39,713 bases of DNA from Lachnospiraceae bacterium (GTDB taxonomy: Bacteria; Bacillota; Clostridia; Lachnospirales; Lachnospiraceae): the NCBI GenBank assembly GCA_016287095.1, contig JAEEVK010000019.1:1-39713 (forward strand), given 5' to 3'. A program made the translations under genes and the position numbers. Every line of letters starts with the position of its first letter. Position 1 is the stretch's first letter. The notes below the pieces were generated by a model. It worked only from the letters and a program-made list of their open reading frames with translations, had not been told where the DNA came from and ran no database searches. Below, piece by piece: positions 23,151 to 31,220 of this stretch.

Positions 23151-24485
23151 ATGAACATTTTAAAACAGGTACGTAGTTATGCCGAACAGATTCAAGATAC
23201 CTGCGTAAAAAACGATTCCATCCCGAAGGAATTATACGCAAAGTATGGCGTAAACAGGGGACTACGAGACATTAACGGCAACGGAGTACTGACAGGACTC
23301 ACAAACATCTCAGAGATCATCTCTTCCAAGATGGTTAACGGAGAAAAAGTACAGATTGACGGAGAACTTTGGTACAGAGGTTATCATATTGAGAACCTTA
23401 TAAACGGTTTAGGGGACGACGAACTCGGATTTGAAAAGATTGCTTATCTTCTGCTCATGGGAGAAATGCCCAACAAAGAACAGGAAAAGGATTTTAAGGA
23501 ATTACTCGGTGGCTGCAGGATACTTCCCACCAACTTTACACGAGATGTCATCATGAAAGCGCCCTCTCATGATATAATGAACACTATGACGAGAGCCATT
23601 CTTACTCTCGCATCATATGATGATAAGGCACTTGATACTTCTGTCAGCAATTCGCTGAGACAATGTATCCAGCTGATCAGTGAATTTCCGATGCTTGCAG
23701 TATATGCTTATAATGCCTATGTTCATTACGAGAAAAATGAAAGTATGTTTATTCACCATCCGGATCCCAATCTGTCAACTGCAGAAAACCTGCTCATGCT
23801 CTTAAGGCCGGATAAGAAGTTTACAAAGACCGAAGCAAAGGTGCTTGATACTGCCCTTATACTCCATATGGAGCACGGCGGCGGAAATAACTCAACCTTT
23901 ACAACCAGAGTCGTTACTTCATCCGGTTCGGACACATATTCAACCATCGCAGCCGCTATGTCTTCTCTTAAGGGACCTAAGCACGGCGGTGCAAATATAA
24001 AGGTCATGGAAATGATGACCGATATCAGAAAGCATGTAAAGGATTATGCCGACAAAGATGCTATCTCTGCTTACTTAAAGAAGATCATTGACAAGGAAGC
24101 TTTTGATAAAAAGGGACTTGTTTACGGTATGGGACATGCTATCTATTCTGTATCCGATCCCAGAGAAAGAGTCTTCAAGAAGTTTGTTGAGCAGCTGGCT
24201 CATGAAAAGGGCCGTGAGAAGGATCTGATGCTCTATAATAATATAGAAGAATTAGCTCCTATCCTGATAGCTCAGAAACGTAAGATATACAAAGGTGTAA
24301 GCCCTAATGTCGATTTCTACAGCGGTTTCATATATCAGATGCTCGACATCCCGTTGGAGCTCTATACAGCTATATTTGCCATCGCCCGTATCGTCGGATG
24401 GAGTGCACATCGTATTGAAGAGCTTGTATGTGCCGATAAGATCATCAGACCGGCATATATGAGTGTTATGAAAGAACTGGATTAA
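23151..24485 (+). CDS. Citrate synthase
   Basis: A 444-aa type-II-fold citrate synthase condensing acetyl-CoA and oxaloacetate. The catalytic triad is visible: His278 in GPKHGGAN, His329 in GMGHAIYSVSDPRE, and Asp388 in SPNVDFYSG. HMEHGGGNNSTFTTR (about 239-253) is the substrate-binding helix. The N-terminus is about 40 residues longer than the minimal enzyme. In anaerobes of this group it feeds an incomplete TCA branch towards glutamate. It is monocistronic with its own promoter and strong terminator, and is divergent from a MocR-like regulator. A methylcitrate synthase role is possible but no prp genes are near. Confidence 0.95.
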   Translation: MNILKQVRSYAEQIQDTCVKNDSIPKELYAKYGVNRGLRDINGNGVLTGLTNISEIISSKMVNGEKVQIDGELWYRGYHIENLINGLGDDELGFEKIAYLLLMGEMPNKEQEKDFKELLGGCRILPTNFTRDVIMKAPSHDIMNTMTRAILTLASYDDKALDTSVSNSLRQCIQLISEFPMLAVYAYNAYVHYEKNESMFIHHPDPNLSTAENLLMLLRPDKKFTKTEAKVLDTALILHMEHGGGNNSTFTTRVVTSSGSDTYSTIAAAMSSLKGPKHGGANIKVMEMMTDIRKHVKDYADKDAISAYLKKIIDKEAFDKKGLVYGMGHAIYSVSDPRERVFKKFVEQLAHEKGREKDLMLYNNIEELAPILIAQKRKIYKGVSPNVDFYSGFIYQMLDIPLELYTAIFAIARIVGWSAHRIEELVCADKIIRPAYMSVMKELD

Positions 24486-24535
24486 TACTTAAATAACTAA
24501 CGCTAACACTCAGAACTACAAAATCATTGCTAAGC

Positions 24536-24576
24536 AAAAAAGGCCTCAGAGATAACTACTATCTCTGAGGTCTTTT
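24536..24576. terminator. Bidirectional terminator between citrate synthase and isomerase genes
   Basis: CCTCAGAGATA / TATCTCTGAGG (24544-24554 with 24560-24570) forms an 11-bp perfect stem with a 5-nt loop; TCTTTT follows on the plus strand and GCCTTTTTTG on the minus. Confidence 0.92.
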
Positions 24577-24599
24577 AGATTATTTAAGATTTGCAGATA

Positions 24600-26087
24600 T
24601 TACTTATTAAAAGGATTCTCTGTAGGATAAGGAAGTGATGCAGGCTGGTTGTAGTTGATATCCTCGATCGGAACTCCGATGTACTTGAATACTTCGTAGA
24701 GTGCCTTTCCATGATGACCAAATGTAACAGCACCATGATGAGGATAGTTCTTCTCAATAAGAACGTGACGATAGAAACGTCCCATTTCCTTGATAGCGAA
24801 TACACCAATACCACCAAATGACTTGGTAGCTACAGGAAGTACTTCACCTTCTGCAACGTATGCTCTGATCTTAGCATCAGCTGTTGACTGAAGTCTGAAG
24901 AATGTGATATCACCGGGCATAATGTCGCCTTCAAGAGTACCGTTGGTAACTTCGATAGGAAGAGCTCTAGCCATGATCATCTGATACTTCATCTCATGGA
25001 ATGCAAGCTTCTTTGAGCAGGTATTTCCACAATGGAAGCCCATGAATGTATCGGTATGCTTATAATCAAACTTGCCTTCGATAGACTCCTTGTACATATC
25101 CTTAGGAACTGAGTTGTTGATATCAAGAAGTGTAACGATATCATCTGATACAGCTGTACCGATGAACTCTGATAAACATCCGTAGATATCTACTTCACAA
25201 GATACGGGGATACCGCGTCCGGTTAAACGAGAGTTAACATAGCAGGGAACGAATCCGAACTGTGTCTGGAATGCCGGCCAGCACTTACCGGCGATTGCAA
25301 CATACTCTCTGTAACCCTTATGAGCCTCGATCCAGTCAAGGAGTGTTAACTCATACTGAGCAAGCTTAGCAAGAACCTCAGGCTTCTTGTTGCCTGCACC
25401 AAGCTCTGCTTCCATATCCTTAACAACCTCAGGAATACGAGCATCACCAGCGTGCTTGTTGAATGCTTCGAAAAGGTCAAGCTCTGAGTTTTCTTCAATC
25501 TCTACGCCTAAGTTGTAAAGCTGCTTGATAGGAGCGTTACATGCAAGGAAATTAAGAGGTCTGGGACCAAATGATATAATCTTTAATTTGCTAAGTCCAA
25601 CGAGTGCTCTTGCAATGGGAACGAATTCGTTGATCATCTTAGCGCAATCCTCTGCATCACCTACAGGATACTCAGGAATGTAAGCGCCTACGTTACGAAG
25701 CTTTAAGTTGTAGCTTGCATTAAGCATACCACAGTAAGCATCGCCTCTGCCGCCGCAAAGGTCATTCTGTGTCTCCTCAGCTGCTGCACAGAACATCTTA
25801 GGTCCTTCAAAGTGCTTAGCAAGAAGTGTCTCAGAGATCTCGGGACCGAAGTTTCCAAGATATACACAAAGTGCATTACATCCAGCCTTCTTGATATCCT
25901 CAAGAGCCTGAACCATATGGATTTCGCTCTCTACGATACAAATAGGGCACTCATAAATGTCTGTTGCATCATACTTGTCTGTGTAAGCCTTAATAAGGGC
26001 TTGTCTTCTGTTAACTGAAAGACTCTCGGGGAAACAGTCACGGCTAACTGCTACGATACCAATTTTAACCTTGGGTAAATTGTTCAT
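24600..26087 (-). CDS. L-fucose/L-arabinose isomerase family protein
   Basis: A 495-aa cytoplasmic ketol-isomerase of the fucose/arabinose isomerase superfamily. The N-terminal Rossmann-like part has IVESEIHMVQALEDIKKAGCNALCVYLGNFGPE. The central domain carries IISFGPRPLNFLACNAPIKQLYNLGVEIEENSELDLFEA. The C-terminal FucI-like domain has PVSCEVDIYGCLSEFIG, the Glu/Asp metal-binding segment. It is not a xylose isomerase (XylA) and is shorter than classical FucI (~590 aa). It is the last gene of an operon with xylulokinase and a DUF4867 protein, so it probably makes a ketopentose such as xylulose or a related sugar for the kinase. The exact substrate is not deducible. Start ATG follows AAGGAG. 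Confidence 0.85.
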   Translation of the reverse strand: MNNLPKVKIGIVAVSRDCFPESLSVNRRQALIKAYTDKYDATDIYECPICIVESEIHMVQALEDIKKAGCNALCVYLGNFGPEISETLLAKHFEGPKMFCAAAEETQNDLCGGRGDAYCGMLNASYNLKLRNVGAYIPEYPVGDAEDCAKMINEFVPIARALVGLSKLKIISFGPRPLNFLACNAPIKQLYNLGVEIEENSELDLFEAFNKHAGDARIPEVVKDMEAELGAGNKKPEVLAKLAQYELTLLDWIEAHKGYREYVAIAGKCWPAFQTQFGFVPCYVNSRLTGRGIPVSCEVDIYGCLSEFIGTAVSDDIVTLLDINNSVPKDMYKESIEGKFDYKHTDTFMGFHCGNTCSKKLAFHEMKYQMIMARALPIEVTNGTLEGDIMPGDITFFRLQSTADAKIRAYVAEGEVLPVATKSFGGIGVFAIKEMGRFYRHVLIEKNYPHHGAVTFGHHGKALYEVFKYIGVPIEDINYNQPASLPYPTENPFNK

Positions 26088-26146
26088 TTTACTTCTCCTT
26101 ATTATGATTGATTTTATATGCAGTACCTCATGGGTACTAAATATAC

Positions 26147-27622
26147 TTACTTGATAAGTGTATAGATATCCTTTAATGCAGGATATATCTTTACAAACTT
26201 CTGATACTGAGCTTCGTATCTTGCTGCGATTGCAGGATCGGGCTCAACTGTATCAACGATCTTTACAAGCTTAGCTGCTGCATCCTCTACTGATGCATAC
26301 TCGCCGTTTGCTACTGCTGCAAGCATTGCACCGCCGAGTGCGGGACCTTCTTCGCTCTCGATAACGTCAACCTTCATGTTCATAACGTTAGCGATGATCT
26401 TCTTCCAAAGAGGACTCTTAGCTCCGCCACCGCAGATCTTTGTTCTCTCGAGCTTGATGCCAAGCTTTCTTGCTACTTCTACAGAATCACGAAGCCCGAA
26501 TGCAACACCCTCAAGCACTGCAAGAGTCATATCCTCTCTGGTGGTATCCATGGACATACCGATGAATGTACCACGTGCATCGGGATTGTTGTGAGGTGAA
26601 CGCTCACCCATGAGGTAAGGCAGGAAGTAAACCTTGTTATTTCCTAACATATCCTCGGTTATGCCCTTCTGCTCACCAGCGTAATCCTTGGTTTTGATAA
26701 TTTCATCCATAAACCACTTGTTGCATGATGCTGCAGAAAGCATACATCCCATCAGATGATATGTACCGTCTGCATGATCAAAGAAGTGGATGGCGTTATT
26801 GTCGTTCTCTGAGAAATTCTTGCTTGAAATAAATACTGTACCTGAAGTACCAAGTGATATGTTACACATACCATCACCAACAGTACCTGTACCAACAGCT
26901 GCAGCAGCGTTATCGCCGGCACCTGCAACAATCTTAACTGATGTCTCAAATCCAAGATCAGCAGCAACATCAGCCTTAAGAGTTCCAACTACTTCGTAGC
27001 TCTCGTAAAGCTTAGGAAGCTGTGCCTCTGTGATACCACAGATATCAAGCATTTCCTTGGACCACTTACGGTTCTTAACATCAAGCAGGAGCATACCGGA
27101 TGCATCTGAAACATCTGTACAGAAGCTGCCGCTTAACTTGTATGCGATATAGTCCTTAGGAAGCATGATCTTCTTGATCTTAGCGAAGTTATCGGGCTCA
27201 TTAGCCTTAACCCAAAGGATCTTGGGAGCAGTAAATCCTGCAAATGCGATATTTGCAGTGTACTGAGCCAGTTTCTTTGTACCGATCTCGTTATTGAGGT
27301 AATCGGTCTCTTTCTGGGTACGTCCGTCATTCCAAAGAATAGCGGGGCGGATAACGTTGTCATTCTCATCAAGGATAACAAGTCCGTGCATCTGTCCGCC
27401 GAAGGAAATACCGGCTACCTGTGACTTATCACACTCAGCGGTAAGCTCTTTGATACCTGCGATTACCTGTGTCCACCAGTCCTCAGGCTTCTGCTCTGAC
27501 CAACCGGGATTCGGGAAGTACAGAGGATATTCCTTTGATACGATTTTCTTGATAGCGCCGTTACCTTCCATGAGGAGGAGTTTAACGGCAGATGTTCCTA
27601 AATCAACGCCTATGTATAACAT
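26147..27622 (-). CDS. xylB: Xylulokinase
   Basis: A 491-aa FGGY-family sugar kinase phosphorylating D-xylulose for the pentose phosphate pathway. It opens MLYIGVDLGTSAVKLLLMEG (phosphate loop 1). It has the xylulokinase motif GISFGGQMHGLV at about 93-104, AILWNDGRTQKET, the catalytic Asp in VAGAGDNAAAAVGTGTV, and adenosine loop CGGGAKSPLWKKIIAN. It lies 26 nt downstream of the DUF4867 gene and 59 nt upstream of the isomerase gene; a small AGTACC / GGTACT hairpin is in the latter gap. The ribosome site is AGGAG. The subgroup call (xylulose rather than fuculose or another pentulose) rests on the MHG motif and length. Confidence 0.93.
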   Translation of the reverse strand: MLYIGVDLGTSAVKLLLMEGNGAIKKIVSKEYPLYFPNPGWSEQKPEDWWTQVIAGIKELTAECDKSQVAGISFGGQMHGLVILDENDNVIRPAILWNDGRTQKETDYLNNEIGTKKLAQYTANIAFAGFTAPKILWVKANEPDNFAKIKKIMLPKDYIAYKLSGSFCTDVSDASGMLLLDVKNRKWSKEMLDICGITEAQLPKLYESYEVVGTLKADVAADLGFETSVKIVAGAGDNAAAAVGTGTVGDGMCNISLGTSGTVFISSKNFSENDNNAIHFFDHADGTYHLMGCMLSAASCNKWFMDEIIKTKDYAGEQKGITEDMLGNNKVYFLPYLMGERSPHNNPDARGTFIGMSMDTTREDMTLAVLEGVAFGLRDSVEVARKLGIKLERTKICGGGAKSPLWKKIIANVMNMKVDVIESEEGPALGGAMLAAVANGEYASVEDAAAKLVKIVDTVEPDPAIAARYEAQYQKFVKIYPALKDIYTLIK

Positions 27623-27648
27623 TTGATTTTCTCCTAGAATTTATTATT

Positions 27649-28272
27649 TTAAACTGAAACATTAACACCCTTAAGTCCTACGAATGCTCTGTCTCCGCAA
27701 CCGCCGTCCTTGTGAGCGATGAGCCACTTGTTTTCAGCCATAAGAAGCTTGTCCTCAGGAATCCTGTTGGGATAATCTGTGATATCAGCATTGGTACCCT
27801 TAGGAAGGATAACGATGCCACGGAAGCCCTGGTTGCCTTCTGCTGTGCAAGGTGCATAATGAAGAGTTGTACCGTACATCTCTACTGCAACACCTGCAGG
27901 TACCTTGAAAGCTTCGATCTTTGATGTGTCATATGTATAATCATCCTCGATATCTCTCTGATCGCCGATAAGAAGGATCATGTCATAAAGAGCAATGTTA
28001 ACCTCTGAGCATCTGTGATACTCTACAGCATTAAGTAAATGATTATTGCCGTTGCAATATCCTACCTGGATAGGAAGTCCGCCGTAAAAGCTCTCCTGAA
28101 ACTCCTTAGCGGTCTTTGTAGCCTCAAGATCTGCATCACCTGCTACATAAACAACAGAATCTGCAGGCATGGGCTTGGTTGCAAGTACATCTAACAGCTC
28201 CTTGCAGTCGATACCGGTTACTACCTGGCCATACTTCTTAAAGTCCTTGTCTAAAACACTTTTGATAACCAT
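27649..28272 (-). CDS. DUF4867 family cupin-like protein
   Basis: A 207-aa cytoplasmic protein that I place in DUF4867 from memory of its sequence and context. The core looks like a cupin barrel: HLLNAVEYHRCSEVNIALYDMILLIGD supplies likely His/Glu metal ligands, and KVPAGVAVEMYGTTLHYAPC a second set. I chose the ATG at 28272, with AAAGGGG 8 nt upstream; in-frame codons further up lie in the leader. It is the first gene of the operon with xylulokinase and a fucose/arabinose-type isomerase, behind a promoter and a 28-bp palindrome. A role as an isomerase, epimerase or mutarotase acting with these enzymes is plausible but unproven. Confidence 0.75.
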   Translation of the reverse strand: MVIKSVLDKDFKKYGQVVTGIDCKELLDVLATKPMPADSVVYVAGDADLEATKTAKEFQESFYGGLPIQVGYCNGNNHLLNAVEYHRCSEVNIALYDMILLIGDQRDIEDDYTYDTSKIEAFKVPAGVAVEMYGTTLHYAPCTAEGNQGFRGIVILPKGTNADITDYPNRIPEDKLLMAENKWLIAHKDGGCGDRAFVGLKGVNVSV

Positions 28273-28316
28273 TTTGTAAACCCCTTTCATCATAAAATTA
28301 TTGTTTTTCGGAATGA

Positions 28317-28344
28317 TTTGTATCATAATTAATTACGATACAAA
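28317..28344. promoter_or_regulatory. 28-bp palindromic operator of the sugar operon
   Basis: Arms TTTGTATCATAATT and AATTACGATACAAA are complementary at 13 of 14 positions with no spacer. It lies in the transcribed leader, about 27-55 nt past the predicted start site, so a bound repressor would act as a roadblock. TTGTAT...ATACAA dyads are typical of GntR and LacI-type sugar repressors. No cognate regulator gene is in the window. Confidence 0.75.
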
Positions 28345-28377
28345 ATATATGAAAATTTATGCCGAAACGTATACTAT

Positions 28378-28406
28378 ATTTTAATATCTTTTTGGCTTTT
28401 GGTCAA
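28378..28406 (-). promoter_or_regulatory. Promoter of the DUF4867-xylB-isomerase operon
   Basis: On the minus strand -35 TTGACC (28406-28401), 17 nt, -10 TAAAAT (28383-28378). Confidence 0.7.
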
Positions 28407-28444
28407 GTGATATTTAACGATTTATCACATATTTTTATCAATAT

Positions 28445-29266
28445 TTAAGATTCTTTCTCGCCAAGTTTTTCCTTTAGCCTCATAACTGACTTACCCAATA
28501 CCGGATGGATGGCATAAGGGGCTATCTCGCAAAGTGGTTCAAGCACAAACATCCTGTTATGCATATCGATATGAGGGATCTTGAGGTCATCAGTATAGAT
28601 TGTCTCATTATCATACATGAGAATATCAATATCAAGAGTCCTGGGTCCCCAGTGTATGGTACGTACTCTGCCCTCTTCGGCTTCTATTGTATTCACACGC
28701 TTTAAAAGCTCTTCCGGAGTCATGAGTGTCCTGATTTCCAGGCATCCGTTTAAAAATGTATCTTGCTCGACTCCGCCGTAAGGCTCCGTCTCTATAAACT
28801 TTGAAATCGCTGTAACCTTACAGTCATCTGTGCTTCCAAGTTTTTCTATTGCATTCTTTAAGTACTGCTCCTTATCTCCCATATTTGAGCCTATGGAAAG
28901 ATAAGCAGTATGCCACTGTCTCTCAATCTCCACAGCTACGGTCTCCAGAGGTAATCTTACAGGTGCCCAGGGCTTTTCTATAGTGACCTTGACCTTTTCA
29001 ACCGGGAATTTTTTAAGCAATGCATCCGCTATCTCTTCTGCGAGCTTTTCTATCAGCTTAAAAACCGATTTCTCCGATATCTGCTTTATAAGTACAGCAG
29101 CCTGTCCGTAATGCACTGTTTCATTTACATCATCTGTCTTACCGGCCCTGCGAAGGTCCTTATACAGGTCTGCCGAAATGATAAACTTCTGTCCCAGAGT
29201 GTTTTCCTCAGGGATAACACCGTGATTTGCGAATATTTCAAGCCTTCTGATATGGATTATATCCAT
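28445..29266 (-). CDS. folK: FolB-FolK fusion (dihydroneopterin aldolase / HPPK)
   Basis: A 273-aa bifunctional folate enzyme. Residues 1-115 are dihydroneopterin aldolase (IHIRRLEIFANHGVIPEENTLGQKF; catalytic Lys region VTIEKPWAP). Residues ~118-273 are 6-hydroxymethyl-dihydropterin pyrophosphokinase (AYLSIGSNMGDKEQYL; EPYGGVEQDTFLNG; WGPRTLDIDILMYDN; IPHIDMHNRMFVLEPL), including the two Asp that bind magnesium. The fusion covers two successive steps before FolP. I chose the ATG at 29266, behind AGAGGTGCGGGGA; a GTG three codons up overlaps that site. It follows folP by 31 nt, completing a folE-folP-folBK order. Confidence 0.95.
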   Translation of the reverse strand: MDIIHIRRLEIFANHGVIPEENTLGQKFIISADLYKDLRRAGKTDDVNETVHYGQAAVLIKQISEKSVFKLIEKLAEEIADALLKKFPVEKVKVTIEKPWAPVRLPLETVAVEIERQWHTAYLSIGSNMGDKEQYLKNAIEKLGSTDDCKVTAISKFIETEPYGGVEQDTFLNGCLEIRTLMTPEELLKRVNTIEAEEGRVRTIHWGPRTLDIDILMYDNETIYTDDLKIPHIDMHNRMFVLEPLCEIAPYAIHPVLGKSVMRLKEKLGEKES

Positions 29267-29297
29267 TCCCCGCACCTCTTTCTTTCTGCAAATCTTA

Positions 29298-30185
29298 TTA
29301 TCTCAATGCTTCATACATCTTTATAAAACGTGCATTTTCCTTTATGTCATGTACTCTGACAAACAGGCAGCCTGCGTCTACGGCTTTTGCGGTAGTTGCA
29401 AGTGTTCCCTCAAGCCTTTCATCCTTTTCAAGTCCGAGTGTCAAGCCTATAACCGATTTTCTGGAGGTAGCCAGCAGCATAGGATATTCAAATGCATCGG
29501 CTATTCTTTTTACATATGTTATAACTCCAAGATTTTCCTCATAAGTTTTTCCAAAACCAACTCCCGGGTCCAGCATTATTTTATCCTTAGCAATACCTGC
29601 TTTGTAAGCTATCTCAACCGATCCTGTCAATTCCTCTATAACCTGTTCCGCAATCTTGGTATCAGGCTTTCCGCATTCACCATCATTAGGATCTGCGACA
29701 TGAACATTAGTCCTGCTCTCGGTCATCCTGTTTTTCAGATTTTTCTCAGTCATAAGCCTGTTGTGCATCAGGCAGCAGGGCACTTTAAATTCTGAAATAA
29801 CCGAAGCCATTTGCTGACCATCGTCTCCCTTAAGCCCCCATATGTCATTTATGAGATCTGCGCCAAGTTTTAAGGCCTCCCTGGCAACACCGGGCTTATA
29901 TGTATCAACACTCAAAGGGATGTCATATGACTTAAGAGCCTTTTCAATTACCGGAGCGATACGCTCTATTTCTTCCTGATCCGATATCCTGAGATACCCC
30001 GGACGTGTCGATTCGCCGCCTATATCTATGATATCAGCGCCTTCAGAGATCATTTCCTCTATACGCATCATGGCTTTATCTACATCATTGTATTTTCCGC
30101 CATCAGAAAAAGAATCCGGAGTTACGTTTAGAATGGCCATAATGTGAGTATGACCGGGATTAAATGTTTTTTTGCCAATTATCAT
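29298..30185 (-). CDS. folP: Dihydropteroate synthase
   Basis: A 295-aa TIM-barrel enzyme joining 6-hydroxymethyl-dihydropterin pyrophosphate to p-aminobenzoate; target of sulfonamides. Diagnostic motifs are IMAILNVTPDSFSDGGKY (pyrophosphate loop), ADIIDIGGESTRPGY (loop 2), LSVDTYKP, ADLINDIWGL, KIMLDPGVGFGKTYEENL and LATSRKSVIG. A ~25-residue insertion (NRMTESRTNVHVADPNDGECGKPDTK) sits after CCLMHNRL, common in Firmicutes enzymes. The start follows GAGGAG. It is separated from folE by a 14-bp stem-loop. Confidence 0.97.
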   Translation of the reverse strand: MIIGKKTFNPGHTHIMAILNVTPDSFSDGGKYNDVDKAMMRIEEMISEGADIIDIGGESTRPGYLRISDQEEIERIAPVIEKALKSYDIPLSVDTYKPGVAREALKLGADLINDIWGLKGDDGQQMASVISEFKVPCCLMHNRLMTEKNLKNRMTESRTNVHVADPNDGECGKPDTKIAEQVIEELTGSVEIAYKAGIAKDKIMLDPGVGFGKTYEENLGVITYVKRIADAFEYPMLLATSRKSVIGLTLGLEKDERLEGTLATTAKAVDAGCLFVRVHDIKENARFIKMYEALR

Positions 30186-30223
30186 ATCGCAAGTCTCCTC
30201 ATCAAAACCCTTTTTCAGTATTT

Positions 30224-30261
30224 GATAATCAATCAGATAACCTTACCTCTGATTGATTATC
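30224..30261 (-). other. Intercistronic stem-loop between folE and folP
   Basis: GATAATCAATCAGA / TCTGATTGATTATC is a perfect 14-bp stem with a 10-nt loop, overlapping the folE stop codon. No U-run follows on the minus strand, so it is more likely an mRNA stability or processing element than a terminator. Confidence 0.7.
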
Positions 30262-30814
30262 TGTGGATTGAGTTAAGAACTATAGTCTGCAGCTCGGCAT
30301 TCTTCTTAAATTCCCCCCTGGTCACTGTGGTAACGGTCTGTGAACCCGGCTTTTTTACACCACGCATAGTCATGCAGGTATGTTCAGCCTCAACAACGAC
30401 CATAACACCCTTTGGAGAAAGATTCTCCTCTATGGCATCGGCTATCTGGCGGGTCAACTGCTCCTGGAGCTGTAAACGTCTGGCAAAAACCTCAACAGTA
30501 CGTGCAAGCTTGCTAAGACCGACTACTTTACCCTCAGGAATATAAGCTATATGCACTTTTCCAAAGAAAGGCATCAGATGATGCTCGCATAACGAATAAA
30601 ATGTAATATCCTTTTCTATAACAATATCGCTGCCTTCTACGTTAAACTGTCTGGAAAGATGCTCCTTAGCATCAGCATCCATGCCTGCCAGCACCTCTTC
30701 ATACATACCGGCAACACGTCTTGGTGTATCAACCAAACCCTCTCTGGTAGGATCCTCACCCATACCTTCCAGTAATAACTTTACGGCTTTCTCGATTTTC
30801 TTCTTATCTACCAT
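30257..30814 (-). CDS. folE: GTP cyclohydrolase I (FolE)
   Basis: A 185-aa type IA enzyme converting GTP to 7,8-dihydroneopterin triphosphate, the first folate step. Zinc ligands are visible: Cys and His in [21 protein letters not shown], and Cys in [17 protein letters not shown]. Other landmarks are [19 protein letters not shown] near the N-terminus and [23 protein letters not shown]. It is the first of the folate cluster. An upstream leader has a CGGT-TCGG-ACCG hairpin before AAAGGA. Repeat copy 2 lies about 125 nt upstream of the start. Confidence 0.97.
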   Translation of the reverse strand: MVDKKKIEKAVKLLLEGMGEDPTREGLVDTPRRVAGMYEEVLAGMDADAKEHLSRQFNVEGSDIVIEKDITFYSLCEHHLMPFFGKVHIAYIPEGKVVGLSKLARTVEVFARRLQLQEQLTRQIADAIEENLSPKGVMVVVEAEHTCMTMRGVKKPGSQTVTTVTRGEFKKNAELQTIVLNSIHR

Positions 30815-30937
30815 TTTCCTTTACGGTCCGAACCGAACCTAACCTCTTTTCTATATACATTCATCATTAATATACCACACTTTCCATTAAATGAAAATAC
30901 ATTTTTTTAATATATTATTTTATATTTATAATTCACA

Positions 30938-31183
30938 GAATATGAGCGTAATTATTATGGCATAAAACCCTAAAGCGTGCAGATGGATATGCAACGATAA
31001 TATATGTATCGAAATGAGGCAAAAACCGATTATCCAAATCGGTTTTTGAGCACAGCACAAGGATGCACGGTATCAAGCGTGCATCCGGTTGCAAGCGTCC
31101 GAAATGAAGATGCATATAGTATCGTTAGCATATCCCTGCAAAGCGATTGCGGGTTTTATGCTATGATAATTACGCTCATATTC
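30938..31183 (+). repeat. 245-nt structured repeat, copy 2
   Basis: Same orientation as copy 1. The outer stem GAATATGAGCGTAATTAT with its complement is unrelated in sequence to copy 1's, yet nearly perfectly paired. Inner conserved parts include GCATAAAACC / GGGTTTTATGC, GCAG..GGATATGCAACGATA with TATCGTTAGCATATCC..CTGC, AAAAACCGATT / AATCGGTTTTT (a compensated C-G for T-A), and GGATGCACG-GTATCAAG-CGTGCATCC. It starts 10 nt beyond the htrA terminator. The 30815-31205 gap holds only this and flanking signals. Confidence 0.85.
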
Positions 31184-31192
31184 GTCAAAAAT

Positions 31193-31220
31193 AAAAAAAG
31201 GTGGTTCAGTTAGAACCACC
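31193..31220 (-). terminator. htrA terminator overlapping its stop codon
   Basis: GGTGGTTC / GAACCACC (31200-31207 with 31213-31220), 5-nt loop, followed on the minus strand by TTTTTTTATTTTT. The htrA stop codon (31206-31208) is within the hairpin. Confidence 0.92.

Noticed and set aside
24600-26087. Xylose isomerase (XylA)
   Set aside because: Length and motifs belong to the fucose/arabinose isomerase superfamily, not the XylA TIM barrel.
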